NCBI GenBank assembly: GCA_963575745.1
Contig: CAUYUJ010017982.1
Location: forward strand, 471,413 to 535,412
DNA length: 64,000 nucleotides
Reading direction: 5' to 3'
DNA from: Prorocentrum cordatum
Lineage: Eukaryota > Sar > Dinophyceae > Prorocentrales > Prorocentraceae
Below are positions 54,018 through 63,800 of this stretch, piece after piece. Both the position numbers and the translations under genes were made by a program. The notes beneath the pieces were generated by a model. It did not search any database. It was not told where the DNA came from and saw only the letters and a list, made by a program, of their open reading frames with translations. Each line of letters begins with the position of its first letter. The first letter of the stretch is position 1.

Positions 54018-55508
54018 TCCCTTTCCTGTCCCTTTTCACTATACGGATATGGCTTGGTGATGATAGCTTTGAGCTTCATCACTCCTTTCTCCAATGTAGC
54101 TACGTTAGTCAGGGCCTCATCTCCCTCTCGGATGTTGACTGCTGACCTTTCCGAGCTCAGTCCAATCTGCTCTCCAGCCTGCTCCATCGTTCGCATGCTA
54201 TTTGTCTTGTCAGCGTTGCATTCGTCAAGGAGCTTCTGCTGTTGAGCCCGAAATTCGCGACTAGCGCTGTGTTGCCGCCTTTGCTCATTCCACTTCTCCA
54301 GCTCTGCCGGCAAACTCTTCTTTTGAGTGCATGCAGAACACCGCTTCGCACTCACATCAAAGTGGTCTTTGCAACTCGGTCGTCCACAAGTGGCGCAATA
54401 ACCTACCTTCGGGTTGTCACAAATTGAGCAACTCTCTTCATCGTCCCGTTTTGCAGGCTGTGGCTGCGGCGCAGCCCTTACCTGCAATGTTGACGGTGCC
54501 GCGCTCGCTACAGTCATCAAATCAGACTGGGCCGGAACGGGCGCTGCGCCGGACGGCTGGGCCGCCGGCGACGGTCGCCTGCTCATCCCAGCCGGCTTGG
54601 CCGTTGGGCGCGAACTGTCGCTCAATTGCATACGCTGGAGAGACGCTCTGGCGTTCTCATGTGACTTGAGCTCTTCTCGATATTGGTTATTCTGGTCAGC
54701 TATCATCGCAGCTACAATTTGTGTGTTGGCCGCCTCCAGCTTGGTAGTTCGAAGTTGTTCTTGGAGCTCCTGCTGCTCTTGAACTGCCCTAGCTGTGGCG
54801 ATCCTCTCTCCTTCTATTCTTGCCACCACAACAGCTGCGGACACTGTGTTGGCTTCGACAGATCGACTATTTGCCGTTATTACGGCCTGTCTTTCGGAGG
54901 CAATAATTTCGGCATATATGTTCCCAGCTTCTGCTTCCACGATCCGCTTGGCGGCCGTGGTCTGGCATGGCATTTGTTCCAGCAGTTCTTGTTCTCGCTT
55001 TCTGACCGCCTGGGCCATAGCGAGCCTCTCAGCCTCGAACGTCTTCCGAAAAATCCTCAACGACTGCCTGCATCTCTTCTCTATCCAGTCGGGCTTTCTC
55101 TGCTCTTTGAGCGTCGCGGGCCAAAAATTATTGCTGGGTTTTGGCCTCAACATATCTAGCCTGGTCTTGCATCGCCTGGAGTGCAATTGTGCTCTTCCAT
55201 CGGCACGCAGTCCCCACATAACCATTGATTGCTACAATTAGTACACACGTCTGAGCAATATCTACATACTGGACGTCAACCGGCTCCTTCAGGCTTGTGG
55301 GCCTTCCCCGGGCATCTGTTCTCCGCCTGAGGCGGACTGTTAGGGCCATGGTTCCAGCATGTTTCGCGCATCGATATTGTGCTGTTGCTCCTCGATGTAG
55401 ATCGAGCTCCAGATCTGGGTATCTTGAGTCTTCAACGATTCGAGGCGTTCGACCTGGGACACGGGTATGTATTCTGTGGCGGCTTTGGCACCTCTCGAAG
55501 TTCCTCAT
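54005..55508 (-). CDS. Coiled-coil protein with an eight-ligand RING/B-box-like zinc motif
   Basis: Two overlapping frames (55128-55508 and 54005-55225) read as one protein if an in-frame TAA (after EAKTQQ) and one frameshift are ignored. The larger part has a long Ala/Glu/Gln helix (FEAERLAMAQAVRKREQELL to residue about 200), a Pro-rich linker containing two hairpins, then Cys266, Cys269, Cys277, Cys280, Cys285, His288, Cys296 and Cys299. The spacing C-x2-C-x7-C-x2-C-x4-C-x2-H-x7-C-x2-C fits a cross-brace zinc fold of the RING/B-box type. Such domains mediate protein contacts or ubiquitin ligation. This is not a standard copia component; it could assist assembly. The function is inferred from the ligand pattern only. 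Confidence 0.5.
54547..54570 (-). repeat. Bulged hairpin in coiled-coil/zinc ORF
   Basis: Outer CGCCGG/CCGGCG, bulge A, inner CGGC/GCCG, loop TGG; encodes SPAAQPSGA. Confidence 0.85.
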
Positions 55509-56484
55509 CCCTTTCGTCCTGTCGTATCAACTCATTAAGCGAAGCTGGGGGTTCAATCATTTCATCGTCCTCAACTACTATGGGTATCGACGGTTGCCAA
55601 TCGCCTGGGGCGACGGCAGTCCGATGAAATCCCTCTGGAAGCGGGGAGTCGTTCAAAACATAATCCTCGTTCCTTTGCTTCTTTAGATGAGGGGCGGGTG
55701 TTCGTCCTGTGATCTCCCGGTCATGCTTCGCTTGTGTTGGACAGTCGGTTTCTACCTCGATCGCCTGGGGCGTCAGGTCGCTTATCTCAATGTCCGAATC
55801 TGGTATTGCGAATGCTGCCCCAAGGGCTTCTACCTGATCGTAATCAATCGTCTCTTGCCCGGGGGACCACCTCTCGTCTTGGACGGGATGGTCAGCATCC
55901 ATTATTGAGGACAAATCTCGACCGATTGACACCTGATAATTGGCATACTCGATGTCATTCTCCATGGAGTCAATATCATTTCCATCATCAATTTGTTCGT
56001 GACTGTCCTGGCCTGTCTGTCCATTCAACGCTATTGGGATGGGTTGAGCCCTTTGTGCGTTTCCCCATCCGTCTGGGATGGCGGGGTATAAACCGCTGGG
56101 CCCCTCATCATCTCCTGGCCCACTGGCTTGGCCAGCGACCGGTACAACAGTCCGCGTAGCAATCGGGCTGGAGTTCATCGTTTCCGAAGATACGGCTACT
56201 GACGATCTCGAGAAAGCTCCTCGTCTGATCTTTGCTGTTGCGCCGTCTCGCCTGGCCGGATCTGGGGTCTGCTCACGACCTCCGATCGAAATCCGAGAAA
56301 GAGAACCGTCTCTGGACAAATCTACAAATCTCTCCCCTACTCCTGCCCCTAGAGACACGGGTGGCGATAGAAGAAGAGGGAATGCGGTCCCACCCCGGGC
56401 CGCCGTCCTGTGATACTTGCCCGTCACGTTGTGCAACTTGCGTCGTGAACTCGTCTCTGGCGGGCAATACGTCTGTCTCATCAT
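55432..56484 (-). CDS. Upstream ORF of the element, unrecognised
   Basis: 350 codons opening just inside the 5' LTR. The translation is acidic and Pro/Ser-rich with no catalytic motif. Its C-terminal third has a Glu/Asp-rich segment (EDDEMIEPPASLNELIRQDE) and a short basic stretch (APHLKKQRNEDY). Three clear bulged hairpins (55594-55619, 55754-55778, 55865-55893) lie in it. It could be an accessory or N-terminal Gag segment. Whether the first Met is the true start is unknown. Confidence 0.5.
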   Translation of the reverse strand: MMRQTYCPPETSSRRKLHNVTGKYHRTAARGGTAFPLLLSPPVSLGAGVGERFVDLSRDGSLSRISIGGREQTPDPARRDGATAKIRRGAFSRSSVAVSSETMNSSPIATRTVVPVAGQASGPGDDEGPSGLYPAIPDGWGNAQRAQPIPIALNGQTGQDSHEQIDDGNDIDSMENDIEYANYQVSIGRDLSSIMDADHPVQDERWSPGQETIDYDQVEALGAAFAIPDSDIEISDLTPQAIEVETDCPTQAKHDREITGRTPAPHLKKQRNEDYVLNDSPLPEGFHRTAVAPGDWQPSIPIVVEDDEMIEPPASLNELIRQDERDEELREVPKPPQNTYPCPRSNASNR

Positions 56485-56515
56485 AGCTCATCCCTGATGC
56501 GACTTGGTCGCGGGT

Positions 56516-56531
56516 TTCGGCTGATAGCCAA
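56516..56531 (-). promoter_or_regulatory. Possible tRNA primer-binding site
   Basis: Immediately inside the 5' LTR the minus strand reads TTGGCTATCAG, which resembles the initiator-Met primer-binding site TGGTATCAGAGC used by many copia elements, with changes. The position is right and the match is partial. Confidence 0.3.
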
Positions 56532-56858
56532 TCTTTCCTCTGAGAATCGGGATAAGATGACAAAGGAATTAAGGTCCCATGTTCTCTCTGCTCAGCGGTG
56601 GAAGACTCAGGGAGAGACATCAATGATAGGACAGAGATACCGTTAAGCAATAGTACCCAAGAGTAGGAAGGGGGGAGGCCGGCCGGCCGACGACCAACGA
56701 CGCGCGACGGACGCAGGCAGGCGCGCTCCTTTTCTCTCTTGAGCACTGAACAGCTGCGGAACAGTGCCGCATCATAGCACAGACAGTACATTGCAAGGCA
56801 GGCAGTGAGAGCAGCAAGATTATGATGAGGCGGAGAGGATCACTTTTACTACTCCCCC
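56528..56858 (-). repeat. LTR, 5' copy in element sense
   Basis: Direct repeat of 32028-32356. The first ORF of the element begins just inside it (56484). In LTR elements this copy would hold the promoter; I see no certain TATA element. Confidence 0.75.
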
Positions 56859-57068
56859 AGAACCTTCGGGGGGCTGGATGCTTCTAGGAGGAACCATGGC
56901 TTGCGTCGGCGCCGAAACGTTCCCGCGGAGCTCGCGGAGACGGACTCCGTCTCCACGGGGCTGTGCCGATTTATAAATACATCGGGAACACCAGGGCGGA
57001 CCATGGCCAAGTTGGGGGAAAGTTCGCGGGCCGAGGGTTCCTGCCACTGCAGCCCGCGAAGTCACCGC
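56859..57068. other. Spacer outside the 5' LTR
   Basis: About 200 bp with no gene recognised; host flank or part of the next repeat. Confidence 0.3.
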
Positions 57069-57345
57069 CAAAGTGGCCCACGATGCCGGCAATGAGGCAG
57101 TCGACAAGGCAGCGCGAGAGGCAGCCAACCAGGCAGCCAACGAGGCCACCATCAAGGCAGCAAACGGAGCAACCCTCAAGGCCGCCAACCAGGCAGCAAA
57201 CGAGGCATCTCACAAGGCAACAAGCGCGGCAAACAACGAGGCAGCCAACTCGGCAGCAAACCAGGCAGCCGACAAGGCAGCATACGAGGCGAACAACGAC
57301 ACAGCCAACGAGGCAGCAAACGAGGTAGCCAGCGAGGCTATGAAG
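57069..57345 (+). repeat. 12-bp repeat around GAGGCAGCCAAC
   Basis: About 22 imperfect units. In one plus frame this reads as AANEAANQAADKA-type peptide, in another as TRQPTRQQTR. A second patch of the same unit follows at 57625-57690 after 280 bp of unrelated sequence. A coding role is possible (Ala/Asn-rich helix) but unproven. Confidence 0.9.
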
Positions 57346-57855
57346 AGGGGCGGCTGTGCCAGGCACTCATTGTCCAAATGCCTTCTGCGGGTTTGCGCTG
57401 AAGCGTCTCCAATACTTCCGCGTAGCAGCCCCTTCCTTCAGACACGCGTGCGCGGCCCCGCCGCGCCTCGGAATCGGTGCTGGTGGTCTCCCGAGCCAAG
57501 TGCAGAGTGGCCAATCCTGCAATCCGACCCGGGGGCTGCTAGGGCATCCGCCGACGGGCGCGCGCACGCGGGATCCATCAGGGGGCGCTGCTCTCACCCG
57601 ACGAGGCCGCAGGCGAGGCTGCAGTTGGGGCAGCCAACGGAGCAGCCAACAAGACAGCCGACGAGGCAACCAACCAGGCAGCCAACGAGGCAGTGGAGAG
57701 GGGTGGGATTGAAGGGCATCGATGTTGCGGATGCCCTCCATTTGCCTATGTTGCAGGCGACCCCGACAGCTCGGCGCATCCATTGGTTCGCTCAGACCCG
57801 CGTGCGTGGCACCGCCCTGCCTAGGAGTTCCGCGCCGCTCCCGTGTCTCCCAACC

Positions 57856-58965
57856 ATGCCCGGGGCGCCGACGTCCACGGACGAGGTTCGCTTGGCCCAG
57901 CAATTGGACACCGACGGCGACATAGCGCCCAATGCCATCGCGGAGAAGCTTTACCGTGACAAGTCTGCCATCACCCGCTTCGCCAACACACAATTTCCAA
58001 GACAAAGACCATTGGCCCCAAGAACATGCACAGCGAACCGCAAGTGGCCAATATAATCAGCCACTAGGAGAGGTTGCTCAAGAAAGCCAACGGGGAGTAC
58101 GAGGTGGCATGGCACATACTGAAGACCAACTCTCGATGCAAGGCGTCGGAAACAACGATTGCACACAGACGCCACGAGAAATGTTACCGCTTCTACGGCA
58201 TGCGCCACGAGCCTTTGCTGACGGAGCAGGACATCCAAGACCGCCGCGACTTCGGCGAGAGGTACCAGAACAAGCCCGCGTCTTAATGGCAATCGCACGT
58301 GCTCATGCACACCGATGTGGAGTTCTCCCCCGTCTTGCTGACCGGTAGGGCCCGCCGCTACATGGCCCAGTCGGGCACTCGGGGTGTCATCCGCCGCGCG
58401 GGCCAAAGCCTCAACGCCAGCTACGCGATGCCCAACCCTAAGCTCAAGCACAACACGGGCGCGAAGGGGGTGCACGTTTTGGCTGGCGTCGGCAACGGCA
58501 AGGTGTTGCTTTGGGAGGAGATCCAGAGGAATTGGAACGCGTCGGGGGCTGCGCGCATCTACGAGGGCCCCATGCAGGGGGCGCCGCGGGCAACGCACCA
58601 GGGGGCGAGGCGTTTCCGCGCCCTCGGGGGTAACGACCCAGACGGGTTAAAGGCCAGCAGGGGGGGGGGGCCGCGAAGGGGCGGGCGCGCGGGCATCCAG
58701 CCCTTTGAAATCCCGGCCCACAGCCCGCAGCTGAACGTCTGCGACTACTGGCTGTGGCGGGAGGTCCACAAGTGCACGCGTGCGCGCGGGGGCGCACCTG
58801 TCCCTCGGGCAAGCGATGCGGGCGGCTTTTCGTCCGGCGCCTGAAGCGCACGGCCATGGGCATCCCCTCGGACATGGCAAGCCAGAGCATCGGGAGCACG
58901 AACAAGCGCTGTCAGCGCCTGGTTGTGGCCGCGGGTGGCCAAATCGAGAATCAGACACCTCGAGC
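57856..58965 (+). pseudogene. Tc1/IS630-type transposase, decayed
   Basis: Start ATG at 57856 opens MPGAPTSTDEVRLAQQL followed by a helix-turn-helix reading IAEKLYRDKSAITRFANT. After a frameshift comes SEPQVANIISH, a TAG (58065-58067), then ERLLKKANGEYEVAWHILK and LLTEQDIQDRRDFGERYQNK. A TAA follows (58284-58286), then LMHTDVEFSPVLLTGRARRY (first catalytic Asp), KHNTGAKGVHVLAGVGNGKV, GNDPDG (second Asp), SPQLNVCDYWLWREV (third acidic site region) and, in a further frame, IGSTNKRCQRLVVAAGG. The motif order is that of DDE/D transposases of this superfamily, which cut and paste at TA sites. At least three frame changes and two stops make it inactive. Confidence 0.65.
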
Positions 58966-59408
58966 TTGCGCGCGCGGGCGCCCAAATTTCCCCCGCAGGC
59001 GCCTCGCGGCGGCCGTTCTAAGGCAACTGCCCCCCTCCTCCGAGCGGGGAGCCGATCCGCTCTGCGCCAGAGCGTGGGCCACCGCCAGAAAGTTGAGCCA
59101 GCGAGCGCGCGGGCCAGGGCTGACGAGGGCACGGGGCCAGGGGGGGGCGGGGCCTGGCACCGCAATCGCTGCCGTCGCATCCGCCGCCCCTTCCCGCGAG
59201 CCACGCTGAATTGCGCTGGGCCCCCCGCAAATCTGCGGGCCCCCCCTGGGCCCCGTGGGCCTCTCTGTGATTCACCTCCGTCGGGCGCCCTGTGCCTGTC
59301 TGACCTATCTTCGTGGAAGTGGAAGCTCCCCGCGCAACTCGCCGTGGCTCGCCGCGGTTGCCCTGCGCCCTGGCCGCGAGCTCCGCGGGGCCCTCGCGGG
59401 CCCCCTGT

Positions 59409-59640
59409 CTCGAGCGGCGGCGCTGCGGTTGCGAGGATGCCTCGAGCGGCGGCGCTGCGGTTGCGAGGGTGCCTCGAGCGGCGGCGCCACGGCTGCGAGG
59501 ATGCCTCGAGCGGCGGCGCCACGGCTGCGAGGGCGCCTCGAGCGGCGGCGCCACGGCTGCGAGGGCGCCTCGAGCAGCGGCCCCGCGGTTGTGAGGATGT
59601 CTCGAGCGGCGGCCCCGCGGTTGTGAGGAAGTATCGAAAG
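59409..59640. repeat. 32-bp tandem repeat, about 7 units
   Basis: CTCGAGCGGCGG recurs at about 59409, 59441, 59473, 59505, 59537, 59569 and 59601, each followed by a GGCTGCGAGG-like word. All frames are open or closed according to unit phase; not a gene. Confidence 0.95.
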
Positions 59641-60820
59641 TCGGCGCCCTTCTGAGCCAGCCAGGCTGGGCTTTGGAGAGTTGGGTGGCTGGGGCTCGGG
59701 CGTCGCCAGTGCCTTGCCCCGATGCCATTGCTTAACCAATGCCTGACCAATGCCTAACCCAATGCCTAACCTCTCGAACCCTATACATTTACACAAACAA
59801 GGCCCTCACGTTTTCCAAGCACATGAATTCCAAGCGCATAAGGGTGTTTGAGGAATTGCCAGGGCGTTGTTTGTGAACATTTAAAAGGTTCCCGAGGTTA
59901 GGCACTGGGTCAGGCCCTGGTGTGGCACTGGGATCTGAATGAGACACTGGCTAAGGCCGAGCCCCAGCTACCCAGCTCTCCGGAGTCCGGGGCCCAGCTG
60001 GCTCTGGGAGGCCCAGCTGGGCTGGCTGGGCCGGGGGCCCAGCGCAGCCAATCCAGCCAGTTCAGTTCGGTGAGCCAGCCCCGAGAGGGCACGGCCGCTC
60101 CAGCCTGGCCGGGCTGGGGTCGCCTGCCTGAGACGCAAGGGGCCGCGAGGGGGGTCTGATTGCAAGAGGAGCCAGCTGGGCCTCTGAGGGGCTCCCGTGG
60201 AGACCCCCGCCCCATCCTGGGGCCCCCGACGACGGCGCGGAATGTGTCAGAGTGCCACGCGGCGGTGCGGGGAGCCCTCGGAAGTGCGATAAAGTCCCAC
60301 CGGCGGCCCAAACATCCCTGGATCGCTTTTCGACTGTCCTCGGGGACGCGTGCATCCAGAAGCCGAAGATAGCGAAACAATGCATCGAGCCTCTTCTTCC
60401 TCCTCCTCCACCATTCCTTTTCCTTCGAACACGCAGCAGTCAGGTTGGTCCGCGGCGTTGGAATCCCGAGAACAATGTTTTGGCATGTTCCAGGGTCTTC
60501 AAACGGATGTCTTCCAACGGGGCAGCTCCCTCATGGGAAGTGGCCCGTTGTGGGGGCCTAGGGATCGGGAGCTTGGACGGGGGGTTATTCCAGCATCGTC
60601 GACGGCTGTTGGGTTTACGCTGGCCCTTCTCCCCCGCGTCCTCCAGGATGAAGGCGCGGGCGCGGGGCGCGGGCCCGGGCCGCGGGCTCAGGTCGCTGGC
60701 ACAGGCCGCGTGCGCGGGCTGCGGGCGGGCGCGGGCGGGCCCTGTCGGAAGTCGCAGGCGCGGGGCGCCATCGCCGTTGCCATTTGGCCCGCAGGCCCGC
60801 ACGGCTGCGGCCGTTCGGGG
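59641..60820. other. No recognisable gene
   Basis: A short 12-bp repeat (AATGCCTAACCC) at 59725-59775 is followed by a Pro/Gly-coding GC-rich stretch. The segment 59960-60060 has many CAGCTGG and GCCCAGC words. No motif recognised on either strand. Confidence 0.35.
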
Positions 60821-60829
60821 GAGTGGCAG

Positions 60830-63800
60830 CGGCGGCGGCGCCGACGCGGGCGCAGCTGGACGAGGCTTCGAGGGCCCTGCTCCAGGGCGTCGAGCTGGCG
60901 GCCGTCAGCCTGAAGGTGGCGGTTCACCTGGGCTTGCACCCTGGCGGCCACCAGTGCGACAAGCGGGACGAGGTCGGGGAGATCGTCCGCGCCGCGGTGC
61001 AAGAACTGCGCCTTGGGGGGCGCGCCTGCAGCGGCGGCCGCTGGTCCGGTTGGCACACGCTGGGACGCGCCAATAGGCTCGAAGCCTCGGCAGTAGGTCT
61101 CCCTGGTTTATTTCGCGGCGACGCTCCCAGAGACCGCCGAGGCCGCGGCCGCCAGCGGCGGCGCCCCCCTGAGGACCCTGGGGGAGGTCTCGCGAGAGCA
61201 GATTCGGGATGCTATCCTGGACGCCGTGACCAACCCTGTGCAGTCGACCGGGGTGAGACAGCCCCGGGAGGAAGACGTTCGACAGGAACCGTCAACGCTC
61301 ATGCTGTGCTCCGCCATTGGCCACCCCGAGCCCGCGAGACCCTGGGCACCATGCCCAGCGACATCTCGTTCATCCGAAGCACCCTCGCCGAGCCTCGCCC
61401 CTGGCGTCGCCTTGCAAGGGCGGCAGGCCCGCCCTCGAGCCCGTCGGCATCGAGTCGGTGGTGGTGTTCGGTGGTGGACAAACCTCCCTTTAGCAAACCC
61501 CCCCTTCGATAAAAACCGGCCGGGGACCGAAACCGACGGGCCTGGGCCCGCAAAAACGACGGCCGCAACGCCCCCTCGCGAACAGAAAACGGCCAGTTCC
61601 TTAATCGACGGATCAGGGCAGGAGGTCTATCCGCCTCCGAGGCGTTCCTCGAGGAGCCGCGCCACCTCCGCGCGCCCCTGCGCTGCACCAGCAAGGCCCC
61701 CCCCCCCCTGCCCCGTAGAGGACTCCTTGCGAGCCCGCCCGGAGCCGGCGTCGCGCTGGAGCTCCTCGCACGTGGCACTGTGGAGCGCGGCCCGGTGCGG
61801 CGTGGTCACGACGGCCTGGAGATTGCAGGTCGACGACAAGCCCTTGGTGTAGACACGCGAGCGGGGGCACCGCTCGACTTGTGCGCGGCCAGCCGGGAGC
61901 CCTGGGGCGCGGGCGCCGCGAAGAGGCGGCGGGGGAGGACGGGGCACTAGGCTGCCGCGGCGGCCTTGCAGCCAGGTGCCTACAGGGAAAAGTCAAGTTC
62001 ACGGGCTTGGACTTCAAGGCTTTGGCAGTCAGCGAGGTACTCCGGACCCGTAACGCCGTGATGACGCACGTGCAACAGAAGGGCAGCGCCGAGATGCAGC
62101 GGTGGGTGGACGGCAGGCGCAGGGAGCGAGGGAACGCCCGCGCCCCTGAGACCCCAAACCTTGGCGCTAGAGCCCCGCGGTAAACCCAGAAGACTTGGGG
62201 GCCTCTCCTAACAGTTCGGGCCGCCCCCCCGAGGCTTTGTCATCTCCCTGAGGTCCAGACAGAGCATCTGGGGCCTTCCCGGAGGCACGGGGGATCTTCA
62301 GAGGCTCGTTCTCGGCCCTGCAGGCAGGGGCAGCTGGACGCCCTTCTCGCGGAAGCGAGGGCGTGGGGCAACACGCCAGAGGCAGCGGCAAAGGAGCTCG
62401 AGAGCGACTGGAGTCTGATCACCCGCGTGGCCCAGGAGTCTTGCCAGTGCCATGGGGGCCGCTGCCTCTGGCAGGAGGCGGGGCGCTCGTTCTTCTTGAG
62501 ACACACGATGGTCCATCCATGAGGGCCAGCTGGCGCACTGCATGGCGAGGGTCATCACCCAGGAGCCCAGCAAGACCACGCGGGCGCCCCTCATCGCCAT
62601 GGCCAGCAACACGCCGAAGAACATGCTAGACCCGATCGAAGTGGTGTTCCGGCGAGGGAACGTCCTGCATAAACCGGCAGTCGGTGCGACGACGCCTTAG
62701 GCGAAATTGAAGAAGCCCAACTAGCGATTCCTCTACCTGGACGAGTTCTCCTGCTTGGAAAAGGGCACCCAACCGGAACAACGGCCGACGATCCCGTATT
62801 CCGTGCAGCTCAAGTTGTTCAGCGGCCAGCTGTATGGAAGTGCAGGTGCCTCGGCGATTTCACGACGGCAAGTCTGATTCGAAGTGGGCTCGCGGGGTCG
62901 CAGTGACATCGAAGCTCGAAGGGTTGTGGACGCCGCGCGGTGGTGTTTCCGCCGGGGACATCACTCACTTGCAAGACCGTTCTGAGCAGTTCACCGCCAA
63001 CGGCAGGCCGCTGACCAAGCAGGAGCTGCGCACCGTGCCGCCGTGTTGGGCGCACTGGTGCCAGTGGCTCGTTAGCACCGCCACGGCGCTCGCCACTGGG
63101 GCGCCGGGCGCCGCGCCGCAGCCCCGCCCCGCGGGCGGCGGCGCCGCGGCAGCAGGCGTGGAGGGGTTCCTGGCCCTGATGCGCCGCTCCTCCTCCTCCT
63201 CCTCCTCCTCCTCCTCCTCCTCCTCCTCCTCCTCCTCCTCCTCCTCCTCCTCCTCCTCCTCCTCCTCCTCCTCCTCCTCCTCCTCCCTCCTCCTCCTCCT
63301 CCTCCTCCTCCTCCTCCTCCTCCTCCTCCTCCTCCTCCTCCTCCTCCCCTCCTCCTCCTCCTCCTCCTCCTCCTCCTCCTCCTCCCCTCCTCCTCCTCCT
63401 CCTCCTCCTCCTCCTCCTCCTCCTCCTCCTCCTCCCTCCTCCTCCTCCTCCTCCTCCTCCTCCTCCTCCTCCTCCTCCTCCTCCCTCCTCCTCCTCCTCC
63501 TCCTCCTCCGCCTCCTCCTCCTCCTCCTCCTCCTCCTCCTCCTCCTCCTCCTCCTCCTCCTCCTCCTCCTCCTCCTCCTCCTCCTCCTCCTCCTCCTCCT
63601 CCTCCTCCTCCTCCCTCCTCCTCCTCCTCCTCCTCCTCCTCCCTCCTCCTCCTCCTCCTCCTCCTCCTCCCCTCCTCCTCCTCCTCCTCCTCCTCCTCCT
63701 CCTCCTCCTCCTCCTCCTCCTCTCCCCCCTTTCCTCCTCCTCCTCCGCCTCCTCCTCCTCCTCCTCCTCCTCCTCCTCCATCCCCGAGGAGGTCGCGACA

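Larger units (their letters stand above)
32517..55893 (-). repeat. Family of about 55 small bulged hairpins inside the LTR element
   Basis: On the plus strand each hairpin has a variable outer stem (3-12 bp), a bulge (mostly one base, sometimes two) on the 5' arm only, a 4-bp inner stem, and a 3-nt loop. The commonest core is CGGC-TKG-GCCG. Inner stems seen include CGGC/GCCG, TGGC/GCCA, CGTC/GACG, CAGC/GCTG, GGTC/GACC, CGAC/GTCG, CGGT/ACCG, CGCT/AGCG, CCAC/GTGG, TGCC/GGCA and CGCC/GGCG, so pairing is kept while sequence changes. Loops are TTG, TGG, TGA, TTT, TGT, AGA, TAG or CTG. Orientation is almost constant relative to the coding strand. Most lie in ORFs and encode AAQPS-like or GPAVS-like peptides, depending on phase. 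The first and last lie close inside the two LTRs. Confidence 0.8.
32028..56858 (-). mobile_element. Approximately 24.8-kb copia-like LTR retroelement with cargo ORFs
   Basis: Two direct repeats of about 330 bp bound a minus-strand series. In coding order these are an upstream ORF, a coiled-coil/zinc ORF, Gag, protease, integrase, RT and RNase H (the Ty1/copia order, integrase before RT). About 11 kb of further ORFs follow, among them Tpt1-like and SGNH-like domains. A hairpin family spreads through the whole interior. The element is decayed: RT has a Gly in its catalytic box and is split by an inserted repeat, and many frames are shifted. It could instead be several nested elements; the hairpins shared by the pol part and the cargo part argue for one unit. 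Standard copia elements are about 5-6 kb, so this one is unusually large. Confidence 0.7.

Noticed and set aside
33840-54608. Explaining the CGGCTKGGCCG words as a protein-level Ala-Gln-Pro linker repeat
   Set aside because: The same DNA is read in at least two phases (AAQPS, GPAVS), many members have different inner stems with compensating changes, and three lie in noncoding DNA.
19725-59775. Telomere-like CCTAACC words near 59.73-59.77 kb
   Set aside because: They are part of a short 12-bp AATGCCTAACCC repeat of three units, internal to the contig.
59960-60060. CAGCTGG/GCCCAGC palindromes outside the element as further hairpin-family members
   Set aside because: They are runs of CAGCTGG/GGCCCAG without the fixed bulge, 4-bp inner stem and 3-nt loop.
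44210-62724. A variant nuclear code with UAR as sense
   Set aside because: A TGA also interrupts RNase H homology, several frameshifts occur, and the replaced residues do not point to one amino acid; decay explains the stops more simply.
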